Shown piece after piece: positions 17,885 to 26,143 of a stretch of DNA of 64,000 nucleotides (position 1 is its first letter; each line of letters starts with the position of its first letter). The position numbers and the translations under genes are program-made. Under the pieces are notes generated by a model. It did no database searches and was not told where the DNA came from. It worked only from the letters and a program-made list of their open reading frames with translations. The DNA is from Sporomusa malonica (GTDB lineage Bacteria > Bacillota > Negativicutes > Sporomusales > Sporomusaceae). The stretch covers positions 62,001-126,000 of the forward strand of contig NZ_FWXI01000004.1 of NCBI RefSeq assembly GCF_900176355.1, written 5' to 3'.

Positions 17885-17923
17885 TAAAAAATAACCCTAG
17901 CCAAATTACATTGACTAGGGTTA
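17885..17923 (-). terminator. Intrinsic terminator after the P-type ATPase gene
   Basis: On the minus strand AACCCTAG/CTAGGGTT arms are followed by six T residues, immediately after the ATPase stop codon. Confidence 0.85.
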
Positions 17924-17933
17924 TACATCCAAA

Positions 17934-19859
17934 TTAGTTATTTCTCAATAAACGTGCAGAATTCAATACGACGATAATTGCCCCTACATTATGCACAATC
18001 GCTGCTGCAACAGGCCCTAATAAACCCCAGGCTGCAAAAACAATCGCGGCAAGATTAATTGCATTTGCAACCACAATATTTTGCCAAATAGTGCGGATGG
18101 CCTTTCGACTCTTCTGTATTGTCTCAGGTATCTTTTTCAAGTCATCAGACAATAGAACAATATCTGCTGCCTCAACAGCGATATCGGTCCCCGAGTACCC
18201 CATAGCTATACCGATATCTGCCTTGGCTAACGCCGGAGCATCGTTTATACCATCCCCGATCATTGCGACCTTACAACCAGATTGTTGATAGGTGTCAACA
18301 TATTTCACCTTATCTCCAGGTAATAGGTCACCATGGACATTTGGAATATTAACTTGCTGGCCAACGGCATTGCCAACCGCTGCGGCATCGCCGGTCAACA
18401 ACACTATCTTCTTGATATTGCCACGAGATAGTGCTTCAATTGTTTCCCTAGAGCCTTCACGTATAGGATCTTGTATGGAGATAATCCCTACAACCACACT
18501 ATTGGTTGCAATAAAGACTACCGTTGCTCCTGCTTTTTGGTTCTCTAAACAATAATCTTGTTGTTCTTGTGTAAGAACTACCTGCTTATTTTTCAGTAAT
18601 AATTTATTCCCCAGTAAGAAAACAGCACCGTCTTTTTCGGCTACTATACCTTGCCCAATGACGGGTTCCCAATATGTCGGCTCGATAAAGGAAATACTGT
18701 CCTTTTCTGCGGCTGCAATAATTGCTTTGGCCAAGTGATGCTCTGAGCGTTTTTCTATCCCGGCGGCAATTGCTAATAACTCATTTCTTTGCCACCCTTG
18801 GTAGCAGCGAATATCTTTTAAGGACGGTTTCCCTAACGTAATTGTTCCTGTTTTATCAAAGAGGACAGTATCTAACGAACCTACTCGTTCTAGTATCTCG
18901 CCCCCTTTGATCAAAATACCGCGGCGCGCAGCAGCCCCAATAGCAGCAGCCACAGCGGTGGGAGTACTCAATAACATAGCACAAGGACAGAAGACAATTA
19001 AGATAGTTACCCCCCTGACAATGTCGCCTGTCACTAGGTAGACTAATACCGCAATTGTTAAGCTTAATGGTACAAACCAATTTGCCCAGCGATCAATAAT
19101 CCGGGCACTTGGCGCCTTACTTGCTTGAGCCTCTTTAACCATTTTAATAATATGACCTAAAGCCGTATCCTGGCCAACCTTTGTTGCTACGAATTCAATA
19201 CTCCCCATAGTTACGATAGTGCCACCGAAAACGCTATCTCCGTTACGGCATTCAACTGGAATAGACTCACCTGTTATCGTAGCCTGATCAACTGTCGCAT
19301 ACCCGAAGGCAACCACACCGTCTACCGGAATTTTTTCTCCTGGTTTTACCAACAGCCTATCCCCTGTTTTTACTAGCTCTGCTGCTATTTCCCACTCAGT
19401 TCCCCCCTCCAAAATGCGAGCTTTTAAAGGTGTTAATTCAGCCAGTTTTTTTAATGCAGTATTGGATTTTTCTAAGGTAATGTGCTCCAGCATTTCTCCG
19501 ATAGTCATGATAAGCGCAACCTCGGCTGCGGCAAAATATTCACCAACGGCGATCGAAGCAACGATTGCTATACTTACCAATAGCCCTACTTTGGTATCCC
19601 CGCGCTTATAGATAGCAACAACCGCTTGTTTGATTATTGGCACACCACCAATTATCGCTGCAAGCAGTGCAGTATCAACCCCGAAAACCGTCGGCAGCCA
19701 CTCAAACCAATAGCCTATGAGTAAAAAGGATGTTGTGATGATTACTATATAGTCTTTTAAATGACCGCCTTCACCATGTTCATGATTGTGCTCGGCTACT
19801 TCTACTGATGCTTTGCTGCTTACCATATTTTTTTGAATACACAGTTCTTCATTATCCAT
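17934..19859 (-). CDS. Heavy-metal-translocating P1B-type ATPase (Zn/Cd/Pb-like)
   Basis: 641 residues. It has a TGES actuator loop, the FCPCAM metal-transport motif in the sixth TM, the phosphorylation site DKTGTIT and the MIGDGINDAPAL hinge. There is no N-terminal CxxC metal domain; instead a short His-rich stretch (EHNHEHGEGGH) opens the protein. In the last TM pair the position of the Asp typical of ZntA reads HNVGA, so substrate is uncertain. P1B pumps export metal from the cytosol using ATP. It starts one base after the MarR stop, so it is co-expressed with that regulator. Confidence 0.88.
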   Translation of the reverse strand: MDNEELCIQKNMVSSKASVEVAEHNHEHGEGGHLKDYIVIITTSFLLIGYWFEWLPTVFGVDTALLAAIIGGVPIIKQAVVAIYKRGDTKVGLLVSIAIVASIAVGEYFAAAEVALIMTIGEMLEHITLEKSNTALKKLAELTPLKARILEGGTEWEIAAELVKTGDRLLVKPGEKIPVDGVVAFGYATVDQATITGESIPVECRNGDSVFGGTIVTMGSIEFVATKVGQDTALGHIIKMVKEAQASKAPSARIIDRWANWFVPLSLTIAVLVYLVTGDIVRGVTILIVFCPCAMLLSTPTAVAAAIGAAARRGILIKGGEILERVGSLDTVLFDKTGTITLGKPSLKDIRCYQGWQRNELLAIAAGIEKRSEHHLAKAIIAAAEKDSISFIEPTYWEPVIGQGIVAEKDGAVFLLGNKLLLKNKQVVLTQEQQDYCLENQKAGATVVFIATNSVVVGIISIQDPIREGSRETIEALSRGNIKKIVLLTGDAAAVGNAVGQQVNIPNVHGDLLPGDKVKYVDTYQQSGCKVAMIGDGINDAPALAKADIGIAMGYSGTDIAVEAADIVLLSDDLKKIPETIQKSRKAIRTIWQNIVVANAINLAAIVFAAWGLLGPVAAAIVHNVGAIIVVLNSARLLRNN

Positions 19860-19860
19860 T

Positions 19861-20280
19861 TTAAAAAGCCTCTCTATTAATTTTTTTTAGTATTGTAAGT
19901 AACTGTTCGTTTTCTTCATTGGACAGAACTGAGAGTATTTGCTCTGTTAGATTATAATGATACTGGTGATGTTCGGAAAAAGCCTGTCGTCCTTTTTCAG
20001 TTAAAGTAATTAAGTGGACGCGCCGATCCTCCTTAACTGACTCCCGTGTGGCATATTGTTTCTTTTCCAATCGATCAACTGTAACTGTAGTTGTACCGGT
20101 AGTTACGCCAAGGTGTTGAGCGAGACTTTTCATATTCATTTGGCCATAGTTACCCAGTACTTCGATGGCATGAGCTTCTGAAACTGTCAAGTCGCTCGTT
20201 TTTATCACCGAGTTTTCCCATGAAGAAAACCCATTAAAAAAAGTAAATAACTCGTGAGTTAAGTCATCCAAATGGTTCAT
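19861..20280 (-). CDS. MarR family transcriptional regulator
   Basis: 139 residues from the ATG at 20280, chosen because AAAGGAG lies 8 bases upstream. An in-frame start at 20337 would precede that site. The winged-helix core has SLAQHLGVTTGTTTVTVDRLEKK as recognition region and a DRRVHLITLTEKGR wing. It directly precedes the metal ATPase and probably represses the pair through the palindrome at 20348-20383. A metal-sensing role, as for AdcR/ZitR, is inference. Confidence 0.85.
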   Translation of the reverse strand: MNHLDDLTHELFTFFNGFSSWENSVIKTSDLTVSEAHAIEVLGNYGQMNMKSLAQHLGVTTGTTTVTVDRLEKKQYATRESVKEDRRVHLITLTEKGRQAFSEHHQYHYNLTEQILSVLSNEENEQLLTILKKINREAF

Positions 20281-20347
20281 GAGCATTTCTCCTTTGACTC
20301 TCGAATAGTTTGATATGTAATTATATTTGATTTTCAAACCAATAGTA

Positions 20348-20383
20348 TATCAAACAACAATTTTTGTCAATTGTTGTTTGATA
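20348..20383. promoter_or_regulatory. Candidate MarR operator, perfect 15-bp inverted repeat
   Basis: Arms at 20348-20362 and 20369-20383 (TATCAAACAACAATT and complement) with a 6-base spacer, 68 bp upstream of the marR start. A further half site GTTTGATAT lies at 20308-20316. No T tract follows on the coding strand, which argues for an operator rather than a terminator. Confidence 0.65.
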
Positions 20384-20401
20384 CCCATATAAATTTTAGC
20401 A

Positions 20402-20433
20402 ATAAAAAACGAGCACCTAAAAGTACTCGTTTT
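20402..20433 (-). terminator. Intrinsic terminator of the AraC gene
   Basis: AAAACGAG/CTCGTTTT arms followed by T residues on the minus strand; it overlaps the stop codon of the AraC gene. Confidence 0.75.
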
Positions 20434-21259
20434 ACTTTATGTTTTCCCCAAAATGACTTTGCAGCATACTGGGGCAGAATCCTGTACGTTTCTTAAACAG
20501 TTTACTGAAATAGTAGGGATCAGAATAGCCTACGCAAGTTGAGATTTCTGCTACGGTGGCAGCTGTGGTACATAGCAATTCCTTAGCGCGCCGCACCCTG
20601 TACTCAATTAAATATTCAGTCGGACCCATGCCCGCATACTTTTGAAACAAATAAGCGAACTGCTTACTGCTTAAACCATACTGTCCTGCCATTTTGGGTA
20701 CAGTGAGCGTTTCCATGTAATGACTCTCCATATACTCTCTGGCCTGCCCTATCAGTTCCCGGTCACTTTCGTTCCGCGGCTTTCCGCAACAGGTCAAAAT
20801 CTCATCCAGAATACTGAAAAACAGAGATTTTGCCCGTAGCGCCGGTAGGCTGCCCGGCATTGCACAAAGCTGGTACAGCCGGTGCAGCATATTATTGATG
20901 CGCGTACTGTGCCCTGGGTCAAGTTGGTAATGGGATAACCCATAGGAAAACGCTCCTTTTTCACTGTCATCAACCCGATAATGTATGACCATAAAATCCC
21001 ATTCAGACTGTCCCAAAACCTCTTTATCCAAAGCCATATTCGGCCCGCTATTAAAAACTTTGCCAGGATCCATCACATAAGGCACGCCGTCAAAAGACAT
21101 TCTCGCCCGCCCCCGCAGCGGAAAAATTAAGCCGGAGAACGGCGGAGTAAAAACACCGAAGCACTTTCCGCCAGGCGGCACCACTCCCCTGATTACATTG
21201 ACTATACTGACATTTATATTAGAAAAATATCGTGCCATTTCATTGATATCCACCTGCAT
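20432..21259 (-). CDS. AraC family transcriptional regulator
   Basis: 275 residues from the ATG at 21259, which has AAGGAAGG seven bases upstream. A cupin-like effector domain (about 20-150) precedes two helix-turn-helix units at the C-terminus: VPKMAGQYGLSSKQFAYLFQK, split by the helices, then VAEISTCVGYSDPYYFSKLFKKRTG. The gene is divergent from the TonB/siderophore receptor operon across a Fur-box region. It probably controls iron uptake in response to a siderophore or host compound (inference). Confidence 0.87.
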   Translation of the reverse strand: MQVDINEMARYFSNINVSIVNVIRGVVPPGGKCFGVFTPPFSGLIFPLRGRARMSFDGVPYVMDPGKVFNSGPNMALDKEVLGQSEWDFMVIHYRVDDSEKGAFSYGLSHYQLDPGHSTRINNMLHRLYQLCAMPGSLPALRAKSLFFSILDEILTCCGKPRNESDRELIGQAREYMESHYMETLTVPKMAGQYGLSSKQFAYLFQKYAGMGPTEYLIEYRVRRAKELLCTTAATVAEISTCVGYSDPYYFSKLFKKRTGFCPSMLQSHFGENIK

Positions 21260-21366
21260 TTTTATACCTTCCTTATCAGATATTAGGGTTTTAAAAAACA
21301 CACTCAACCTATCTTTGGCGGTAATCTGTCAACCTATTTCATGTCTCGCATTTATCTGCATGACTT

Positions 21367-21427
21367 AAAATCATAGCGGCATCGTATAATGATAATGATT
21401 ATCATTATACGATGCCGCTATGATTTT
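21367..21427. promoter_or_regulatory. 61-bp perfect palindrome centred on a Fur box
   Basis: Two perfect 30-base arms (21367-21396 and 21398-21427) around a single G. The centre contains ATAATGATAATGATTATCAT, which matches the classical Fur box core. The outer 18 bases of each arm (AAAATCATAGCGGCATCG) extend symmetry well beyond a Fur site. It lies between the divergent AraC and exbB genes. It could bind Fur in the middle and a second dimer across the outer arms, or fold as a hairpin. Confidence 0.85.
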
Positions 21428-21577
21428 GTCAATAAATTCCACCAAGGTACCTCTTCTATCTATATTTGTTTGACAGCCCGTTTACACTCTGCGGAGACTA
21501 TGGAAAAAAATCCATGCAAATTTGGAAATATGTCCATTTACTCCTGTTTTTTTGTTTGGTATCCTAGTGAGTAATTA

Positions 21578-21600
21578 TTGATTATGATATTGATAATCAA
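21578..21600 (+). promoter_or_regulatory. Second Fur-box-like palindrome before exbB
   Basis: TTGATTAT, seven bases, ATAATCAA, resembling overlapping GATAAT hexamers, 118 bp upstream of exbB. It probably gives iron repression of the uptake operon. No clear -35/-10 pair was found in the remaining gap between the divergent genes. Confidence 0.6.
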
Positions 21601-21717
21601 TTTCAATGATATCCTGAACGCACATAGCTGAATTTTACCCCCTATCTACACCTGTGACCAGATGGCTACAGGTGCTGGGCTTCGTTGAATAAAAATTAAT
21701 CTATAAAGGAGAGAACC

Positions 21718-22365
21718 ATGGAACTACTAATGCAAACGATCAATCTGTTTCACAAAGGCGGCCCGGTCATGTACCTCTTAGTCATCAGCTCACTATTCGT
21801 CGTGGCCATAGCTGTTGAACGATTTCTCTATTACCGCAATATCTCAACAGATAGCCAGTCTTTCTACAATAAACTGCAGCCGCTCCTAGAGAAACAACGT
21901 TTCAGCGAAGCTACCCAATTCTGCGAGCAATCTCCGGCGGCGATTGCCAAAGTCGCCTTGTCCGGTCTCTTAGCCTTCCAGCGGGGCAGTCAGGTCGAGA
22001 GCGCCCTGGAAAGCGGTGCCACCCTGACTTGTGCGCGCCTGCGCGAGCATCTCGACGACCTAAGCATGGTTGTCACCCTCGCCCCGTTACTTGGACTCCT
22101 CGGCACCGTCATCGGTATGATCAATTCCTTTAGCGTGTTCAACGTCCAGTCCGGACAGCCGCTGGCAATCACTGGAGGTGTCGGCGAAGCCCTGGTAGCT
22201 ACGGCTACCGGCCTCAGTGTCGCTACGTTGGCCCTGGTCATTCACAGTTATTTCTCCCGCCGGGTCAACCACCTGGTTACTGATATTGAGCAAACTGCGG
22301 CCTTGGTGGTCAGTTATGTTCTGATAAAAAAAATCAGCCGGAGAGAATCCCATGAAATTGCGTAG
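21718..22365 (+). CDS. exbB: MotA/TolQ/ExbB proton channel protein
   Basis: 215 residues. Three TM segments (about 17-37, 115-140 and 160-185) and the family stretch LAPLLGLLGTVIGMINSF plus GVGEALVATATGL. ExbB with ExbD conducts protons across the inner membrane to energise TonB. GGAGAG precedes the ATG. The gene overlaps exbD by 14 bases. A TonB system implies an outer membrane in this organism. Confidence 0.93.
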   Translation: MELLMQTINLFHKGGPVMYLLVISSLFVVAIAVERFLYYRNISTDSQSFYNKLQPLLEKQRFSEATQFCEQSPAAIAKVALSGLLAFQRGSQVESALESGATLTCARLREHLDDLSMVVTLAPLLGLLGTVIGMINSFSVFNVQSGQPLAITGGVGEALVATATGLSVATLALVIHSYFSRRVNHLVTDIEQTAALVVSYVLIKKISRRESHEIA

Positions 22366-22759
22366 TCTCCGCGTGGAACACCAGCCTCAGCTGATGATTA
22401 TCCCGATGATTGACATTATCTTCTTTCTCCTGGTGTTCTTTATGATGAGCACCCTCTATATGGTCGAGCAGCATACCATCCCGGTTAACCTGCCCCAAGC
22501 AGCCACCGCCCAGCAGGATAAACCCAGCAGTATCAATGTTACTGTGCTGGAAAACGGCAGCGTCATGTTTAACCAGGAAGAGATTCCTCTGACGCTCTTA
22601 GCCAAGCGGGTGCATCTGGAAATTGGCAAGCAGTCAGACCCCGTGTTTGTCTTGCGCGGTGACAAGCAAACAGCCTACAGTCAGGTAGTGGCCGTCCTTG
22701 ATCAGTTGAAACAGGCTGGCGCTCACCGGGTGGCAGTGGCGGTGGAGAAAGCGAGGTAG
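22352..22759 (+). CDS. exbD: ExbD/TolR biopolymer transport protein
   Basis: 135 residues with one TM (about 14-35) containing the essential Asp in PMIDIIFFLLVFFMM. A periplasmic domain ends in FVLRGDKQTAYSQVVAVLDQ. It is the stator partner of ExbB. It is translationally coupled to exbB and 5 bases upstream of tonB. Confidence 0.93.
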   Translation: MKLRSLRVEHQPQLMIIPMIDIIFFLLVFFMMSTLYMVEQHTIPVNLPQAATAQQDKPSSINVTVLENGSVMFNQEEIPLTLLAKRVHLEIGKQSDPVFVLRGDKQTAYSQVVAVLDQLKQAGAHRVAVAVEKAR

Positions 22760-22764
22760 CAACC

Positions 22765-23457
22765 ATGACCTATGCCTATCACTGGCGTAAAGCCATGGCA
22801 ATATCTCTCTGTCTGCATGTGTTCCTCGTAATAGCGGCAGGTCATCTAATAGCTGGCTTAGCATCCCCCTTACCGGTGCCCACAGAAGTACTGCTTGAGA
22901 TGGACCTGGTAAGTGATCCGGCCGAACATAGCGGAAACAGTACGGCTGTGGCAGAACCACCCCCACCGCTAGATGCGCCCAAACCGGCTCCGACTGAAAT
23001 ATCGCCAATCCTACCGCCCCAGCCAGAAACTCCGGTTACCGAACCTGAGCCGGTGGTCACGACCAACGAGTTGACTATGACTAAGGCCGAAACTCAGGCT
23101 GCCACCCCAACACCAAACCAGTCGGCCAGTTCTGGCATTCCGCCTGCGGTTCCGACAGCAGGCGGCAGTACCCGCAGTGCTATCTCCGCACCAGGCATCC
23201 TGGCCAAAGTCGATCCAGTCTATCCTGCGGCGGCCCGGCAAGCCGGTCTGGAAGGAACAGTGGTACTGAGAATCGAGATTCTGACCAACGGTCGGCCTGG
23301 CGAAATTGCCGTGGCCCGTTCGACCGGCCATTCAGTACTGGATGACGCGGCGATTACAGCTGTGGGAAAATGGCGGTTTGTGCCAGCAAAAGACCGCACT
23401 AGCGGCCGGACGGTGGCTTGCACTACCACCTTGCCTGTGTCCTTCCGCCTGCATTGA
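22765..23457 (+). CDS. tonB: Energy transducer TonB
   Basis: 230 residues: an N-terminal TM anchor (about 10-30), a Pro/Glu-rich periplasmic linker (about 45-115) and a TonB C-terminal domain (about 145-230). The domain has VDPVYPAAARQAGLEGTVV and a GHSVLDDAAITAVGKWRF motif. It carries energy from ExbBD to the outer-membrane receptor encoded next. Confidence 0.93.
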   Translation: MTYAYHWRKAMAISLCLHVFLVIAAGHLIAGLASPLPVPTEVLLEMDLVSDPAEHSGNSTAVAEPPPPLDAPKPAPTEISPILPPQPETPVTEPEPVVTTNELTMTKAETQAATPTPNQSASSGIPPAVPTAGGSTRSAISAPGILAKVDPVYPAAARQAGLEGTVVLRIEILTNGRPGEIAVARSTGHSVLDDAAITAVGKWRFVPAKDRTSGRTVACTTTLPVSFRLH

Positions 23458-23553
23458 CCAGCACAAGCGATGATTCTTATTTAACTTCTTGGTAATTTAA
23501 TCAACATATACTGTTACCATATCTGACAGTCATGTATAAAGGAGTCGAACAGT

Positions 23554-25788
23554 ATGAAAAAAAATATATCCCTGACCAGAAAAAGCCTGCTTTACGCTCT
23601 GATTGGCAGCAGTCTGCTCTGGAATATTCCGACAGTTTCCTATGCGGAGGATACACCTGAAGCAGTTCCCGCCAAGGAGCAGGCCGCCACAGAACAGACT
23701 GCTGCCAGTGAGCCAAATTCTGCCCGGCGCGAATTTACCTTAGAAGGAGTCGAGGTAACTGCAGACCGCAACAAATCCCTTTCCCCGGCCTATGCTGGGG
23801 GACAGGTGGCCCGTGGCGGCAGCCTTGGTATACTGGGCAATAAGGATTTTATGGATACACCATTTAATCTTACCCGTTATACTGCGCAGACTATTGAAGA
23901 CCGGCAGGCAAGCACACTGCACGATGTGTTGTTAAATGATCCTTCTGTCCGCTTTACCACTTCCAGCGGGCATATGCAAGAAAATTTCAGTATCCGCGGT
24001 CTCTCGCTGCTTGCTGAAGATGTTAATTTTAACGGCATGTCAGGTTTAGCGCCGCGCAGTCATACGCCTGTGGAATTTCTGGAAGGAGTGGAAGTGTTTA
24101 AGGGCCCTGCTTCTTTCCTAAATGGCGGTGTGAATCTGTCTGTTGGCGGAACGATTAATCTTGTGCCTAAACGGGCAGGGGAAGAAGACATCACCACCTT
24201 TACCACCGACTATACTTCCTCATCGCAATTAGGCGGACATATTGATATTGGACGCCGCTTTGGTAAAAATAAAGAATTTGGCGTTCGATTTAATGGCGTT
24301 TATAAAGACGGTGATACCGAAACCGACGGGCAGTCAAAGAAAAGACTGTTAGGCGCTTTGGGACTGGACTACCGCCAGGATAAATGGCGCGTTTCGCTGG
24401 ATGCTTATGGATCACAGGAAAATTATGACAATGGTTCAACGGTTATGTATGACTTATCCAAAGGCGTTATTGATGCCCCTGATGGGTCTACCAATTTAGT
24501 CAAAGGCACTTATGGAAACTCGCGGAATAATGGCCTCCTGTTTAAAAGCGAATACGACCTTAACAACAAACTGACTGCTTACGCGGGGATTGGTAAACTT
24601 ACAAGCAACACGACAGGTTTTCTATCAGGCAATCATGCCCGCAATATCCAGGCTGATGGCACTGCTGAAATTTACCAGCATAACCAATACTGGTGGACTG
24701 AGGCCGTCTCGTCTGAGGTGGGATTGCGCGGTAAATATCAAACCGGTTCAATCAACCATCAAATTGTTTTAGGGTCAAGCTTGGTGAATTCTGAGTCTGG
24801 CAATGGCATAAATTCCAGTCCAACTTCAAATATCACCAATATTTATCATCCAACTATTTTTGCTATAACGATGCCGTCACCAGCCAAACCAAAGAAAAAC
24901 AGTGAAAAAGAGTTTTCCAGTCTTTTTATCGCCGATACGCTATCCTGGAATGAGGAAAAAGTTCAGTTAACCTTAGGTATGCGCCATCAAAAAGTGAATA
25001 CGAAAGGTTTTAATGTGAGCACAGGTGCTGTAACATCAGAGTATGATTCAAACGCGAACACACCGGTAGTTGGCCTTGTTGTTAAACCATGGGGCAATTC
25101 GGTTGCGCTTTATTCTAACTATATTGAAGGACTTAGCCCTGGCGAAGTAGTCGGAGCAGGTGCGCAAAATGCCGGTGAGGTATTAGCACCGTATAAAACC
25201 AAGCAAAAGGAAGTTGGCGTTAAATGGGACAGCGGTGATTTTGCCAACACCCTGTCGCTTTATCAAATTACGAATCCCTCTAAAATTAATATTTATTCAA
25301 CCAGTTCTCTATACAAAGTGGCCTATGACGGCGAACAGGAAAACCGCGGCATTGAATGGAGTACCTTCGGCAAAATAGCGGAAAACGTACGGCTTTTGGG
25401 TGGCATTTCTTATATGCAGGGCGAGTTAGTCCGGACTGCCAATGGCACAACTGATGGAAATACACCGTCCGGCTTACCCAAATGGCAGATGAATATCGGC
25501 GTAGAATGGGATACTCCCTGGAACCCTGATTTAACTCTTTCTCTCCGGGCAATACATACCAGCTCCCAATACATCAATAATACAAATACGCTTAGCATAC
25601 CTAGCTGGATCCGCTATGATCTTGGCGCAAGTTATAAAACAACTATCGATAAAACTCCGGTCACTTTCCGCGCCAGCGTAGAAAATGTATTTAACAAAAA
25701 CTACTGGGCAGGATCTTTTAACAGTAGTGGCTATGTGACTTTAGGCACTCCCCGTACTGTTAAACTATCGGCAACAATGCAGCTATAA
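23554..25788 (+). CDS. TonB-dependent siderophore receptor
   Basis: 744 residues. A Sec signal peptide (cleavage near SYAED, about residue 31), a TonB-box-like segment (EFTLEGVEVTAD) and a plug domain (about 80-215, with NFSIRGL and VEVFKGPAS) precede the beta-barrel. The end, GTPRTVKLSATMQL, is typical of the siderophore-receptor subfamily, though Phe at the last position is replaced by Leu. It should import a ferric siderophore across the outer membrane. It is downstream of tonB in a Fur-controlled operon. Confidence 0.93.
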   Translation: MKKNISLTRKSLLYALIGSSLLWNIPTVSYAEDTPEAVPAKEQAATEQTAASEPNSARREFTLEGVEVTADRNKSLSPAYAGGQVARGGSLGILGNKDFMDTPFNLTRYTAQTIEDRQASTLHDVLLNDPSVRFTTSSGHMQENFSIRGLSLLAEDVNFNGMSGLAPRSHTPVEFLEGVEVFKGPASFLNGGVNLSVGGTINLVPKRAGEEDITTFTTDYTSSSQLGGHIDIGRRFGKNKEFGVRFNGVYKDGDTETDGQSKKRLLGALGLDYRQDKWRVSLDAYGSQENYDNGSTVMYDLSKGVIDAPDGSTNLVKGTYGNSRNNGLLFKSEYDLNNKLTAYAGIGKLTSNTTGFLSGNHARNIQADGTAEIYQHNQYWWTEAVSSEVGLRGKYQTGSINHQIVLGSSLVNSESGNGINSSPTSNITNIYHPTIFAITMPSPAKPKKNSEKEFSSLFIADTLSWNEEKVQLTLGMRHQKVNTKGFNVSTGAVTSEYDSNANTPVVGLVVKPWGNSVALYSNYIEGLSPGEVVGAGAQNAGEVLAPYKTKQKEVGVKWDSGDFANTLSLYQITNPSKINIYSTSSLYKVAYDGEQENRGIEWSTFGKIAENVRLLGGISYMQGELVRTANGTTDGNTPSGLPKWQMNIGVEWDTPWNPDLTLSLRAIHTSSQYINNTNTLSIPSWIRYDLGASYKTTIDKTPVTFRASVENVFNKNYWAGSFNSSGYVTLGTPRTVKLSATMQL

Positions 25789-25801
25789 GAAGGTATCAGG
25801 C

Positions 25802-26128
25802 ATGAATACGACTATACTTGATTCTATCTGCTGGCTGAAGGAGCTTGCCTCCAATACTAATAAAACAGTACAGACAATATTGCGCATTCTTGCCGCCGTT
25901 TTCGGCGGCTATGTGCTGACCGCCAGCGCTCTGGCAGCTTTGGCATTACTGCTGCCCTGGCCCAAGCCCGATGTGTTGTTTTTCAGCGCACTGTTTCCCG
26001 CCCTCATTTATCCGGCAGTGCTGCTGTGGATCTTCGCTGCCCCTACCGCCCAACGTGCCTGGCGGGATTTGGCTGCCGCCACACTGTTTTGCGGTGTCTT
26101 GGCCCTAACTGCAGCCTGGGCGAGCTAA
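25802..26128 (+). CDS. DUF3649-type small membrane protein
   Basis: 108 residues with three hydrophobic helices. The family segment is ILAAVFGGYVLTASALAAL followed by LFPALIYPAVLLWIFAA. In other bacteria DUF3649 genes accompany PepSY membrane proteins and siderophore receptors, exactly as here. Function is unknown; a part in iron reduction or release at the inner membrane is suspected. Confidence 0.75.
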   Translation: MNTTILDSICWLKELASNTNKTVQTILRILAAVFGGYVLTASALAALALLLPWPKPDVLFFSALFPALIYPAVLLWIFAAPTAQRAWRDLAAATLFCGVLALTAAWAS

Positions 26129-26143
26129 AGGAGAAAAACCATA

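Noticed and set aside
22456..23331. Several overlapping minus-strand frames under exbD-tonB
   Set aside because: Shadows of the GC-rich third codon positions of exbD and tonB; no ribosome site or recognisable protein.
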